Source: Clostridia bacterium (GTDB lineage: Bacteria > Bacillota_A > Clostridia > UBA1381). From it: 12,854 bases of DNA. Location of the stretch: assembly GCA_017553025.1 (NCBI GenBank), contig JAFZNF010000208.1:1-12854 (forward strand), in the 5' to 3' direction. Position numbers and translations under genes: made by a program. A model generated the notes under the pieces. The model did not search any database. It worked only from the letters and a program-made list of their open reading frames with translations, and was not told where the DNA came from. The stretch's first letter is position 1. Every line of letters begins with the position of its first letter. Below are positions 1-7,358 of the stretch, in pieces.

Positions 1-2
1 AT

Positions 3-428
3 ACCAAGTCAAGCGACTGGTGGGAGGAAGATAACTATACTGTAAGTATCAGAGTATTAGAGGTTGTTCGAGGAGATGAAATAAAAAAACATCGCAAGGA
101 TGTTATTACAGATGACAAACCAGATAGTGGATTTGAATTTATGCTTGTGAAAATTGCGTTTAGTGTAGTTGACACGAAAGGAGATTTTAGTATTGATGCA
201 AATAAATACAGTTTTACGCCTTTTACATCGAATAATGAAGAAACCGAACAAGCATATCTTGATATGAGTGTAAATGATGAATTTAACTGGCTTTCAGGAC
301 AATAATATAAGGGTGGAAATACAGAAGGATGGATAGTTATTCAGGTTAAGAAAGATGACCCCGCACCAAAGCTTGCCTATGGCTTAGATTATAACGGAGC
401 AAACGGCATTTGGTTTGCATTAAATTAA
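3..428 (+). pseudogene. Probable DUF4352-like secreted protein, 3' part, interrupted by an in-frame TAA
   Basis: This reading frame is open from the left edge and its start lies outside the window. It translates as an extracellular beta-sandwich-like segment (YTVSIRVLEVVRGDEIKKH, then GFEFMLVKIAFSVVDTKGDF, then YSFTPF) up to a TAA at 303-305. The same frame continues without interruption after that codon (YKGGNTEGWIVIQVKKDD, then KLAYGLDYNGANGIWFALN) and stops at 426-428. The pattern of a conserved strand, 'xGGNxEGWIVxQVKKDD', and a final 'GIWF' resembles the C-terminal half of DUF4352-type Ig-like domains in Firmicute lipoproteins; this is recognition from memory and not a search. The post-stop part has no start codon with a ribosome binding site, so it should not be made independently. 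One base change (for example TTA or CAA to TAA) would explain the lesion. The next gene begins 27 bases downstream and was probably co-transcribed. A sequencing error or natural readthrough remain alternatives. Confidence 0.7.
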
Positions 429-455
429 AAAGATTATTTGTTACGGAGGAAAAAT

Positions 456-1109
456 ATGGGAGTATATGGTTCGCCTGAAATATATCCAAATGAGAATGAG
501 GAAAGCATAGATTCTGCTAAGTGGGAAAAAAATTTAATATATTGCTACAAATGCGGTACAAAGTATTCTAAAAAATTTAAAAGATGCCCGAATTGTAAGA
601 CGAGAAAACCGAAAATGTTTTATAACAGGTGGTGGTTTTGGCTTTTTGTTTTGTTATTTGCAATTATAATATTTTCAAATTCAGATACCTCTACGACACC
701 ACAGAGTAATATTTCGGACAATTCAAAAGAAAGCAACATACAGGTGCAACCCGAGGAAACGGAAGAGGAATATAAGGCAAAATGTATAAATGTTCAATAT
801 AATGATTTGGCAAGGAATCCAAACAATTATATTGGTCAATATGGTGTTTTTACGGGAAAAGTTATTCAGGTTCAGGAAGCAGGAAGGTATATAACATTAA
901 GAGTTGATGTAACAAAAGGTCAATACGGCATATGGGACGATACTGTGTATGTAGACTATCGGCGTATAGATAATAATGAAAGCAGGATTTTAGAAGACGA
1001 TATTATAACTATGTATGGGCAAATAAAAGGAATAAAGACATATGAAACAGTACTTGGAAATACCATATCAATTCCTCATTTGGAAGCAAAATATATAGAT
1101 ATAAACTGA
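456..1109 (+). CDS. Zinc-ribbon, single-TM protein with C-terminal OB-fold (tRNA_anti-like) domain
   Basis: This is a 217-residue protein of unknown role. The start is set at the ATG at 456 because GGAGG at 445-449 sits six bases ahead of it; an in-frame TTG at 438 lies upstream of that site and is unlikely. Near residues 29-49 there is a CxxC...CPxC zinc ribbon (CYKCG, then CPNCK). A single hydrophobic helix rich in Trp, Phe and Ile follows at about residues 58-73, then an acidic, Ser/Thr/Gln-rich linker. The C-terminal ~100 residues start with a conserved-looking 'YNDLARNPNNYIGQ' and run through 'GKVIQVQE', 'VYVDYRR' and 'DIITMYGQIKG'. This is the pattern of the small OB-fold domain found in many Firmicute membrane proteins. 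The expected topology is zinc ribbon in the cytoplasm and OB-fold outside. No promoter is visible in the 27 bases upstream, so it is probably in an operon with the broken gene before it. A terminator follows immediately. Confidence 0.85.
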   Translation: MGVYGSPEIYPNENEESIDSAKWEKNLIYCYKCGTKYSKKFKRCPNCKTRKPKMFYNRWWFWLFVLLFAIIIFSNSDTSTTPQSNISDNSKESNIQVQPEETEEEYKAKCINVQYNDLARNPNNYIGQYGVFTGKVIQVQEAGRYITLRVDVTKGQYGIWDDTVYVDYRRIDNNESRILEDDIITMYGQIKGIKTYETVLGNTISIPHLEAKYIDIN

Positions 1110-1149
1110 AAAACTGCTGTGTTTTATTTAAGACACCGCGGTTTTAAGT
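1110..1149 (+). terminator. Intrinsic terminator after the zinc-ribbon/OB-fold gene
   Basis: AAAACTGCTGTG (1110-1121) pairs with CACCGCGGTTTT (1134-1145) across a 12-base loop. There is one G-U pair and one mismatch. The right arm ends in a T run. It begins at the base after the stop codon. Confidence 0.75.
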
Positions 1150-1230
1150 ATATCATAATGTTTAAAATTTGATGAGTTGTTAAAAAAGTGTTAGAAAAAT
1201 GGGGTAAATGCGAAAGCAACGCATCAGGAC

Positions 1231-1273
1231 AAAAAAACAGAATGGCTTAAAAGTCAAGCTTTTAAGCCATTCT
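1231..1273 (-). terminator. Intrinsic terminator of tRNA-Leu
   Basis: A perfect 15-bp inverted repeat (AGAATGGCTTAAAAG at 1239-1253 and its complement at 1259-1273) encloses a 5-base loop. Read on the minus strand it is followed by seven T (1231-1237). It starts only four bases beyond the encoded CCA of the tRNA. Confidence 0.93.
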
Positions 1274-1277
1274 TGGC

Positions 1278-1364
1278 TGGTGCCGATGGTGGGGGTCGAA
1301 CCCACACGGTATCGCTACCACGGGATTTTGAGTCCCGCGCGTCTGCCAATTCCACCACATCGGC
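1278..1364 (-). tRNA. tRNA-Leu (anticodon CAA)
   Basis: On the minus strand this folds as an 87-nt class II tRNA. The acceptor stem is GCCGATG (1364-1358) paired with CATCGGC (1288-1282), followed by discriminator A and an encoded CCA (1280-1278). The anticodon stem CGGGA/TCCCG holds loop CTCAAAA, giving anticodon CAA, which reads UUG. The long variable arm (GGTA-GCGA-TACC) is typical of leucine tRNAs, and the T-arm contains GGTTCGACCCC. It is a stand-alone gene with its own promoter upstream and terminator downstream. It lies 89 bases beyond the end of ymdB on the same strand, where I see no clear ymdB terminator, so some ymdB readthrough into it is possible. Confidence 0.97.
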
Positions 1365-1383
1365 TTTTTTTAAATACTTCCCT

Positions 1384-1412
1384 ATTATACCCCACAAAGA
1401 CTGATTTGTCAA
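1384..1412 (-). promoter_or_regulatory. Sigma-A promoter of tRNA-Leu
   Basis: On the minus strand this is a perfect TTGACA (1412-1407), a 17-bp spacer and a perfect TATAAT (1389-1384). Transcription would start about 13 bases before the mature tRNA 5' end. Such exact consensus fits a highly expressed stable RNA gene. Confidence 0.92.
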
Positions 1413-1453
1413 TCGGTTTTTTTATTATTTAGATTATAAATTTTAATTATCTT

Positions 1454-2230
1454 TTAAAACTCTTTATAAATCCTTGTAATGCTTAAGGTTTTCTTTGTAT
1501 TTTCGTCGATTTCAAAAACTGCACCGCAGAATTGAGAACAACCTGTTGCAACTTCAAATTTTTTCGGCATACCGCCCAAAAATCTATCAACTATTATGCT
1601 TTTTTCGATGCCGAGTACAGAAACAGCAGGTCCTGTCATACCAAGGTCGGTTATATATCCCGTGCCGAGAGGCAGTACTTTTGAATCTGCCGTCTGAACG
1701 TGCGTATGCGTGCCGAAAACCGCCGAAACTCTGCCGTCAAGATAGTAACCCATTGCCATTTTTTCGCTCGTTGCCTCTGCGTGAAAATCTATTAAAATAA
1801 TATCGCATTTTCCCGACAGTTTCTCAATTTCCTCATCTGCTGTGTAAAATGGGGATTTTGCCTGCTGAGTCATATATGTTCTGCCGATAAGATTTATAAT
1901 CCCCACTTTTACGCCGTTTTTTGCCATTACAACAATACTTCCTGTGCCGAAAACATCTCCCTCAAAATTAGCGGGACGGCAGATATTATCATTATAACGC
2001 ATTATCTTAACAACATCAGGACAGCCCCAGGAGTGATTGCCGAGCGTGAATGCATCTATTCCTGCACGTGAAAGCTCTTCATAGACAGGTTTTGAAATGC
2101 CTCTTCCGTGAGCGGCATTTTCAGCATTTGCAATGACAAAGTCGTATTCGTCTCTTGAATGCTCAAGCACGCTAAAAACAGCATCTCTGCCGCTTCTTCC
2201 GAAAATATCGCCAATAGTTAAAATTTTCAT
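1454..2230 (-). CDS. ymdB: YmdB-family metallophosphoesterase (2',3'-cyclic-nucleotide phosphodiesterase)
   Basis: This 258-residue protein matches the TIGR00282/YmdB family, whose B. subtilis member is 264 residues. The family is a dinuclear-metal calcineurin-like fold acting on 2',3'-cyclic nucleotides, and YmdB influences biofilm and motility gene expression in B. subtilis. Visible metal-site motifs are GD (residues 7-8), NAENAAHG (35-42, Glu37), LGNH (63-66), DFHAE (148-152, His150) and GTHTH (173-177, His175 and His177). All expected ligands are present. The ATG at 2230 is chosen because MKILTIGD is the canonical N-terminus and GGGGAA precedes it; a TTG four codons upstream is less likely. 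It follows rny on the same strand with 57 bases between them. The pairing of rny and ymdB is conserved in Firmicutes and the two proteins interact. A hairpin in the gap may lower ymdB expression relative to rny. Confidence 0.95.
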   Translation of the reverse strand: MKILTIGDIFGRSGRDAVFSVLEHSRDEYDFVIANAENAAHGRGISKPVYEELSRAGIDAFTLGNHSWGCPDVVKIMRYNDNICRPANFEGDVFGTGSIVVMAKNGVKVGIINLIGRTYMTQQAKSPFYTADEEIEKLSGKCDIILIDFHAEATSEKMAMGYYLDGRVSAVFGTHTHVQTADSKVLPLGTGYITDLGMTGPAVSVLGIEKSIIVDRFLGGMPKKFEVATGCSQFCGAVFEIDENTKKTLSITRIYKEF

Positions 2231-2250
2231 AAAGTTCCCCAATCCGTTTT

Positions 2251-2282
2251 AAAAACGGTTACCAACTATGATAACCGTTTTT
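2251..2282 (-). terminator. Hairpin between rny and ymdB (terminator or attenuating hairpin)
   Basis: AAAAACGGTTA (2251-2261) and TAACCGTTTTT (2272-2282) form an 11-bp stem with a 10-base loop. On the minus strand the stem ends in five T, then AAAA. It begins five bases after the rny stop and lies just ahead of the ymdB ribosome binding site. No separate ymdB promoter is visible in the remaining bases, so partial readthrough or transcript processing here is inferred. The stem is A/T-flanked on both sides and could work in either direction. Confidence 0.7.
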
Positions 2283-2287
2283 GTGTA

Positions 2288-3850
2288 TTATTTTGCAAAA
2301 TCGACTGCTCGGGTTTCCCTGATAAGGCTGACCTTAATCTGACCGGGATACTCAAGCTCCGCCTCAATCTTTTTGACAATATCCTTTGCAACTAAAAGCA
2401 TACTGCTGTCGCTTATCACCTCAGGTTTAACCATAATTCTTACCTCACGGCCTGCCTGTATTGCATAGGATTTTTCAACACCCTTAAATTCGTTTGCGAT
2501 TTCTTCAAGGCGCTGAAGTCTCTTAATGTAAGTTTCGATATTTTCACGCCTTGCGCCCGGGCGTGCCGCACTTATGGCATCTGCCGCCTGAACGAGCTGA
2601 GCGACTATCGTATTTGCATCAACATCGCCGTGATGTGCCATAATTGCGTGGATAACCATTTCGTTTTCTTTATATTTTTTGGCTATATCAGCGCCTATGG
2701 TTACGTGAGACCCCTCAATTTCGTGGTCAACCGCTTTTCCTATATCGTGCAAAAGTCCTGCGCGCTTTGCAAGTGCAATATCGACGCCGAGCTCTCCTGC
2801 CATAACTCCCGCTAAGTGAGAAACCTCTATAGAGTGCTTTAATACATTCTGACCGTAGCTGGTCCTGTAATGCAGACGTCCCAAAAGCTTTATAATTTCA
2901 GGGTGAAGATTATGAACGCCTGTTTCAAGCGACGCTGCCTCGCCCTCTTCCTTTATCCTTGCTTCCACTTCTTTTTTGGACTTCTCAACAAGCTCTTCAA
3001 TTCTTGCAGGGTGTATACGCCCGTCAACAATGAGTTTTTCGAGAGCAATCCTTGCGATTTCGCGGCGTACGGGGTCGAAACTTGAAAGAATAACTGCCTC
3101 AGGTGTATCGTCGATTATAAGGTCAACGCCTGTAAGAGTTTCAAGCGCTCTTATATTGCGTCCTTCTCTTCCGATTATTCTGCCCTTCATCTCGTCTGTA
3201 GGAAGAGCAACAACCGAAACAGTTGCCTCTGCAACGTGGTCTGCTGCAACTTTTTGTATGGAGGACGCTACGATGTTCTTTGCCTTTTTGTCTGCCTGTT
3301 CCTTTGCTTCCTGCTCAATTTCTTTAACCATAATAGCAGCTTCGTGCCGCGCCTCGTCCTCTAAATCGCGGATAAGAAGCTCTTTTGCCTCGCTTTGCGA
3401 CATTTTGGATATTTTTTCAAGCTCGGCAATTTGTTTTTCCTTAAGCTCTTCAATTTCCAGAGTTTTACGTTCATACTCTTTCATTTTTTGGTTTATTGCC
3501 TGATCTTTTTTCTCCAAAACATCGCTTTTTCTGTCAAGATTTTCCTCTTTTTGATTTATTCTTTTTTCCTGAATGGAAATTTCCTTTCTGCGGTCCTTCA
3601 TTTCCGCCTCAAAAGCGGCACGCAGTTTCTGGTTTTCCTCCTTGGCCTCAAGTGTGATTTCTCTTGCTTTGGAACGAGCGCTTTTTTGAGCGTTTTCTAT
3701 AATGCTCTTTGCTTCCTCCTCAGCAGAACCAAGTTTCGCCTCTGCAACTTTTTTCCTGTACACAACACCCAGATAAAACGAAAGGATATTGAGCAGGGCA
3801 AAGATAGCAGCGATAATAATAAGTACTAAATTTGGATCTATCTTGTCCAC
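2288..3850 (-). CDS. rny: Ribonuclease Y (membrane-anchored endoribonuclease)
   Basis: This 520-residue protein has the full RNase Y architecture and normal length. RNase Y starts mRNA decay by endonucleolytic cleavage at the membrane in Firmicutes. Residues 7-30 form the N-terminal membrane anchor ([13 protein letters not shown]). Residues about 35-195 are a charged Glu/Lys/Arg coiled coil. A KH domain with the GxxG loop [10 protein letters not shown] lies at 225-234. The HD domain carries KHS (His339) and LLHDIGK (His368-Asp369), with MAHHGD at 405-410. The only in-frame start that keeps the membrane anchor is GTG at 3850, written within GGGGGTGGAC, so the Shine-Dalgarno-like GGGGGTG overlaps the start itself. 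The true start could lie a few codons away. Transcription comes from a strong promoter giving a leader of about 130 bases. It is divergent from the glycogen operon and followed by ymdB. Confidence 0.96.
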   Translation of the reverse strand: MDKIDPNLVLIIIAAIFALLNILSFYLGVVYRKKVAEAKLGSAEEEAKSIIENAQKSARSKAREITLEAKEENQKLRAAFEAEMKDRRKEISIQEKRINQKEENLDRKSDVLEKKDQAINQKMKEYERKTLEIEELKEKQIAELEKISKMSQSEAKELLIRDLEDEARHEAAIMVKEIEQEAKEQADKKAKNIVASSIQKVAADHVAEATVSVVALPTDEMKGRIIGREGRNIRALETLTGVDLIIDDTPEAVILSSFDPVRREIARIALEKLIVDGRIHPARIEELVEKSKKEVEARIKEEGEAASLETGVHNLHPEIIKLLGRLHYRTSYGQNVLKHSIEVSHLAGVMAGELGVDIALAKRAGLLHDIGKAVDHEIEGSHVTIGADIAKKYKENEMVIHAIMAHHGDVDANTIVAQLVQAADAISAARPGARRENIETYIKRLQRLEEIANEFKGVEKSYAIQAGREVRIMVKPEVISDSSMLLVAKDIVKKIEAELEYPGQIKVSLIRETRAVDFAK

Positions 3851-3898
3851 CCCCGTTTCAATGTAATAAATTAAATGGGGATAGTGAATTGTAGCCTG

Positions 3899-3990
3899 GC
3901 ATATATGTATAAAAATTGTATTTTATAAACTATTATGAAGAATTCAACATTCCCGAAAAATAGTTTAAGAAATAACAAGCATATATGTAT
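3899..3990. repeat. Two copies of GCATATATGTAT in the rny leader/promoter
   Basis: The 12-base sequence GCATATATGTAT occurs at 3899-3910 and 3979-3990, exactly 80 bases apart. Each contains the perfect palindrome CATATATG. The second copy overlaps the first two bases of the rny -10 box. They could be paired operator half-sites, or chance in an A/T-rich region. Confidence 0.4.
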
Positions 3991-4017
3991 TTTAACTTAT
4001 TTTAATATTTATGTCAA
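3989..4017 (-). promoter_or_regulatory. Sigma-A promoter of rny
   Basis: On the minus strand this is TTGACA (4017-4012), a 17-bp spacer and TAAAAT (3994-3989). It predicts a leader of about 130 bases before the rny start. Confidence 0.85.
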
Positions 4018-4158
4018 GAAAATATTAAAATTTCACACAACTGTAATCTTTGTAAAAATTTTAATATATTACATCTTTAAATTAAAAGCAGGAAACGCGG
4101 ATATAATATAATATATAAATTGCACAAAAATATGTGGAAAAAATTTACTTTTTTAGTG

Positions 4159-4187
4159 TTTACTGCCAAAACAATATGTGCTATAAT
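4159..4187 (+). promoter_or_regulatory. Probable promoter of the glgBCD operon
   Basis: TTTACT (4159-4164), a 17-bp spacer and a perfect TATAAT (4182-4187). The start would be near 4194, giving a ~30-base leader with AGGGAGG at 4208-4214 before the glgB ATG. The -35 box matches consensus at four of six bases. Confidence 0.7.
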
Positions 4188-4224
4188 AATAATATTACAT
4201 AGTATGCAGGGAGGAAGACGGGTA

Positions 4225-6129
4225 ATGTCGGGGAAAAGCGGACAACAGTGGGCAGGCATTGATGAATTTCAGATGTATCTTTATAATGAAGGTACGAATT
4301 TTCAGTCATATCAGATGTTAGGTCCCCATAGGATAGGAAATGGCTGGCGGTTTGCCGTTTGGGCGCCGAATGCGCAAATGGTGTGCCTGACAGGTGATTT
4401 TGACTGTTGGCAGGGAACAAAACCGCTTGAAAAAATTGCAACAACAGGAATATGGTATGGCTTTTTTGAGGATATCAAGGAGGGTATGCTCTATAAATAT
4501 GCTATAACAGATAAAAGAGGAAAAACGGTACTAAAAGCTGACCCTGTTGCGTTTTACAGTGAGCTGCGTCCCGCTACCGCGTCGGTTGTAAAGGATATAC
4601 CGCACTTTTCGTGGGATGATGACAAATGGCTCGAAAATCGGATAAATAACCCTATTTACGATAAGCCGATGAACATTTACGAAGTGCATCTTGCCTCCTG
4701 GAAAATGCATACTGACGGAAGCCTTTTTACCTACCGCGAAATAGCGGACGAGCTTATTCCCTATGTAAAGGAAATGGGGTATACTCACATTGAGGTTATG
4801 CCTCTTACAGAGTATCCTTTTGACGGCTCCTGGGGATATCAGGTGACGGGTTATTTTTCTGCAACGTCGCGATTTGGCGAGCCCGAGGGACTTATGTATC
4901 TCGTAAACGAATGCCATAAAAACGGAATAGGAATTATTATGGACTGGGTTCCTGCACACTTTCCGAGGGATTTGCACGGACTTTATATGTTTGACGGAAC
5001 GGCGACGTATGAATATGCAGACTCGCGGCTTGGAGAGCATAAAGACTGGGGGACTATGGTTTTTGACTATTCAAAAAGCGAGGTCGTGTCTTTTCTCCTG
5101 TCTTCTGCGTATTTTTGGCTTTCCGAATATCATTTTGACGGCCTCCGGGTAGACGCTGTATCCTCTATGCTCTACCGTGACTACAGCAGAAAGGATGGGG
5201 AGTGGGTAGCCAACAAATATGGCGGAAACGAAAATCTTGAAGCAATAGATTTCCTGCGCAATTTAAATAAAATTATGTTTTCCCATTTCCCAAATATTTT
5301 AATGATTGCAGAGGAGTCAACCGCTTGGAGTATGGTCACGGGCGATGCGGACAAGGGCGGATTGGGATTTAATTATAAATGGAATATGGGCTGGATGAAC
5401 GACACATTGAGATATATGTCTATGGACCCGTATTTCAGGAAACCAAATCACGACCTTTTGACCTTTGTTATGTGCTATGCGTATTCCGAAAATTTTATTC
5501 TGCCGCTTTCACACGATGAGGTGGTGCACGGCAAAAAATCGCTCATTGATAAAATGTACGGAAGCTATGAGGAAAAATTCGCAAATTACCGTACGCTTTT
5601 AGCATATTATATGTCACTTCCGGGTAAAAAACTTATGTTTATGGGCGGAGAAATAGCGCAGTTTATTGAATGGCGGTTTTACGAGGGACTGGAATGGCAC
5701 CTTCTTGATATAGAAATGCACAAAAAATTACAGGATTATGTAAAACAGCTCAACAGATTTTATCTTGAAAACGAGCAGATGTGGCAGATTGACAGGAGCT
5801 GGGACGGATTTAAGTGGATAAACGCAGAGGATAGGGATAATTCGGTTTTATCATATATCAGGACATCAGAAAATGGCGAACAGGTCATAGTTTGCGCCAA
5901 TTTCACGCCCGTACGCAGGACAGACTATACATTAGATGTGCCGATTTCGGGTGAATATAAGGTTGTGTTAAATTCCGACTGGGAAATTTTTGGCGGCGCG
6001 TCAAAAGCGGAAGATATTTTGTATGAGACGGAATCTTTGGATAGAGCGCAGGATTCGCCGTATAGGCTGAAAATTGATTTACCGGGCTTAACAGCCTTAT
6101 ATATTAAGAAAACAAAGAAGGAGAAGTAG
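4225..6129 (+). CDS. glgB: 1,4-alpha-glucan (glycogen) branching enzyme
   Basis: GlgB cuts alpha-1,4-glucan chains and rejoins them as alpha-1,6 branches in cytoplasmic glycogen. The 634-residue product is close to the ~627 residues of the B. subtilis enzyme. A CBM48 domain occupies about residues 30-125 (WRFAVWAPNAQMVCLTGDF). The GH13 (alpha/beta)8 barrel follows, with motif I DWVPAHF (240-246), the nucleophile in DGLRVDAVSSM (Asp310), the acid/base in IAEEST (Glu363) and LSHDEVVHGK (Asp431). A C-terminal beta domain ends at 634. All catalytic residues are present. The ATG at 4225 is chosen because AGGGAGG lies 10 bases ahead; the frame is open 35 codons further upstream, but that stretch contains the promoter and a hydrophobic peptide foreign to GlgB. 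glgC starts six bases after the stop, so the genes are co-transcribed. Confidence 0.97.
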   Translation: MSGKSGQQWAGIDEFQMYLYNEGTNFQSYQMLGPHRIGNGWRFAVWAPNAQMVCLTGDFDCWQGTKPLEKIATTGIWYGFFEDIKEGMLYKYAITDKRGKTVLKADPVAFYSELRPATASVVKDIPHFSWDDDKWLENRINNPIYDKPMNIYEVHLASWKMHTDGSLFTYREIADELIPYVKEMGYTHIEVMPLTEYPFDGSWGYQVTGYFSATSRFGEPEGLMYLVNECHKNGIGIIMDWVPAHFPRDLHGLYMFDGTATYEYADSRLGEHKDWGTMVFDYSKSEVVSFLLSSAYFWLSEYHFDGLRVDAVSSMLYRDYSRKDGEWVANKYGGNENLEAIDFLRNLNKIMFSHFPNILMIAEESTAWSMVTGDADKGGLGFNYKWNMGWMNDTLRYMSMDPYFRKPNHDLLTFVMCYAYSENFILPLSHDEVVHGKKSLIDKMYGSYEEKFANYRTLLAYYMSLPGKKLMFMGGEIAQFIEWRFYEGLEWHLLDIEMHKKLQDYVKQLNRFYLENEQMWQIDRSWDGFKWINAEDRDNSVLSYIRTSENGEQVIVCANFTPVRRTDYTLDVPISGEYKVVLNSDWEIFGGASKAEDILYETESLDRAQDSPYRLKIDLPGLTALYIKKTKKEK

Positions 6130-6135
6130 GTTAAA

Positions 6136-7344
6136 ATGAATTCAAAAAAATGTGTGGCGATGATTTTAGCAGGCGGTCAGGGCAGCAGGCTCGGCGCACT
6201 TACCAAAAATGTCGCAAAACCTGCAGTACCGTTTGGCGGAAAGTACAGGATTATAGATTTTCCCCTGTCAAACTGTGTGCATTCCGGCATAGACACGGTG
6301 GGTGTGCTTACACAGTATCAGCCGCTTGACTTAAACACCTATATAGGTAACGGAAACCCCTGGGATTTAAATAGAAATCACGGCGGTGTATATGTTCTGC
6401 CCCCGTACCAAAGTGCTAAAACAGGGGAATGGTATAAGGGAACGGCAAATGCAATTTACCAGAATCTCGGTTTTTTGGACAGATTTAATCCGAGTACAGT
6501 TTTGGTGCTTTCGGGCGACCATATATACAAAATGCATTACGGGAAGATGCTTGAGACACATTTAAACAGCAATGCGGCGGTTACAATTGCGGTTATGCCC
6601 GTGCCTTGGGAGGAAGCAAGCAGATTTGGCATTATGAATGTCGATAACGACGGCAATATTGTGGAATTTGAGGAAAAACCAAAAAATCCGAAAAGCAATC
6701 TTGCGTCAATGGGAATATATATTTTTAATTATCAGCTTTTGAAAAAGTACCTGACTGATGATGAACGCAATCCCGAGTCAGCAAACGATTTAGGTAAAAA
6801 TATAATACCGCAGATGCTTGCTAACGGCGAAAAAATGGTAAGTTACAGGTTTGAAGGCTATTGGAAAGATGTCGGAACCATATATAGTCTTTGGGAGGCT
6901 AATATGGATTTATTAGATTTTCCGCCGAACTTTGAAATAAGCAATCAAAGCTGGAATATTTATTCCAGAAACACCGCGCTTGCTCCGCAGTATGTGGGGA
7001 AAAATGCAAAGATTTCAAACAGTACCATTTCGCAGGGCTGTACCATTTGCGGAAAGGTCACACACTCGGTTATTTTCTCCAATGTAGAAATAGGCGAAGG
7101 ATCAAAGGTAAGCGATTGTGTAATTATGCCTGATGTAAAAATAGGTAAAAACGTAATTGCAAAGAATACTCTTATCGGTGCAGGCGCAGTTATTGAAGAC
7201 GGCGCAGTTTTAGGAGTAAATGAGGACGAAAAAAGCAAATACATTTCAGGAATGTGTACTCACGGCTTGGTTTTGATAGAGGGCGGAGTTACGGTAGGGA
7301 AAAATGCCGATATTCCAAAAGGCTCTATGGTGGAAGCAGAGTAA
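6136..7344 (+). CDS. glgC: Glucose-1-phosphate adenylyltransferase (ADP-glucose pyrophosphorylase), catalytic subunit
   Basis: GlgC makes ADP-glucose and pyrophosphate from ATP and glucose-1-phosphate, the committed step of bacterial glycogen synthesis. The 402-residue product has the nucleotide-binding loop LAGGQGSRL (11-19) and [19 protein letters not shown] (28-46). [12 protein letters not shown] (99-110) and SGDHIYK (126-132, catalytic Asp128) follow, with EFEEKP (177-182) for sugar phosphate and DVGT (245-248). The C-terminal third is a left-handed beta-helix with hexapeptide repeats (for example [14 protein letters not shown] and [17 protein letters not shown]). The catalytic residues are intact, in contrast to its partner glgD. 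It begins six bases after glgB, with AGGAG overlapping the end of glgB as ribosome binding site. Confidence 0.97.
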   Translation: MNSKKCVAMILAGGQGSRLGALTKNVAKPAVPFGGKYRIIDFPLSNCVHSGIDTVGVLTQYQPLDLNTYIGNGNPWDLNRNHGGVYVLPPYQSAKTGEWYKGTANAIYQNLGFLDRFNPSTVLVLSGDHIYKMHYGKMLETHLNSNAAVTIAVMPVPWEEASRFGIMNVDNDGNIVEFEEKPKNPKSNLASMGIYIFNYQLLKKYLTDDERNPESANDLGKNIIPQMLANGEKMVSYRFEGYWKDVGTIYSLWEANMDLLDFPPNFEISNQSWNIYSRNTALAPQYVGKNAKISNSTISQGCTICGKVTHSVIFSNVEIGEGSKVSDCVIMPDVKIGKNVIAKNTLIGAGAVIEDGAVLGVNEDEKSKYISGMCTHGLVLIEGGVTVGKNADIPKGSMVEAE

Positions 7345-7358
7345 AGGGGGCGATATAA

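Larger units (their letters stand above)
3851..4224. other. Divergent intergenic region between rny and glgB
   Basis: This is 374 bases of very A/T-rich sequence. It holds the minus-strand rny promoter and leader, the plus-strand glgB promoter and leader, and a repeated GCATATATGTAT. A further TATAATATAATATATA run at about 4100-4114 looks like a -10 box but has no good -35 at the right distance. I see no protein-coding gene or structured RNA in it. Confidence 0.7.

Noticed and set aside
1195..1230. Small palindrome ATGCG-AAAGCAA-CGCAT
   Set aside because: It is a 5-bp stem without a T run on either side and with no gene to serve; likely chance.
1208..1432. Open frame of 74 codons on the plus strand
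   Set aside because: It is the antisense of tRNA-Leu and its terminator; the 'GVEPTRYRYHGILSPARLPIPPHR' type of translation is a well-known artefact over tRNA genes.
2976..3503. 175-codon plus-strand frame inside rny
   Set aside because: It is Ser/Ile-rich antisense translation of the coiled-coil and KH regions; it has no ribosome binding site and no recognisable domain.
4120..4224. N-terminal extension of glgB (35 additional codons with a hydrophobic stretch)
   Set aside because: The stretch contains the TTTACT/TATAAT promoter, has no ribosome binding site at its ATG, and AGGGAGG precedes the ATG at 4225.
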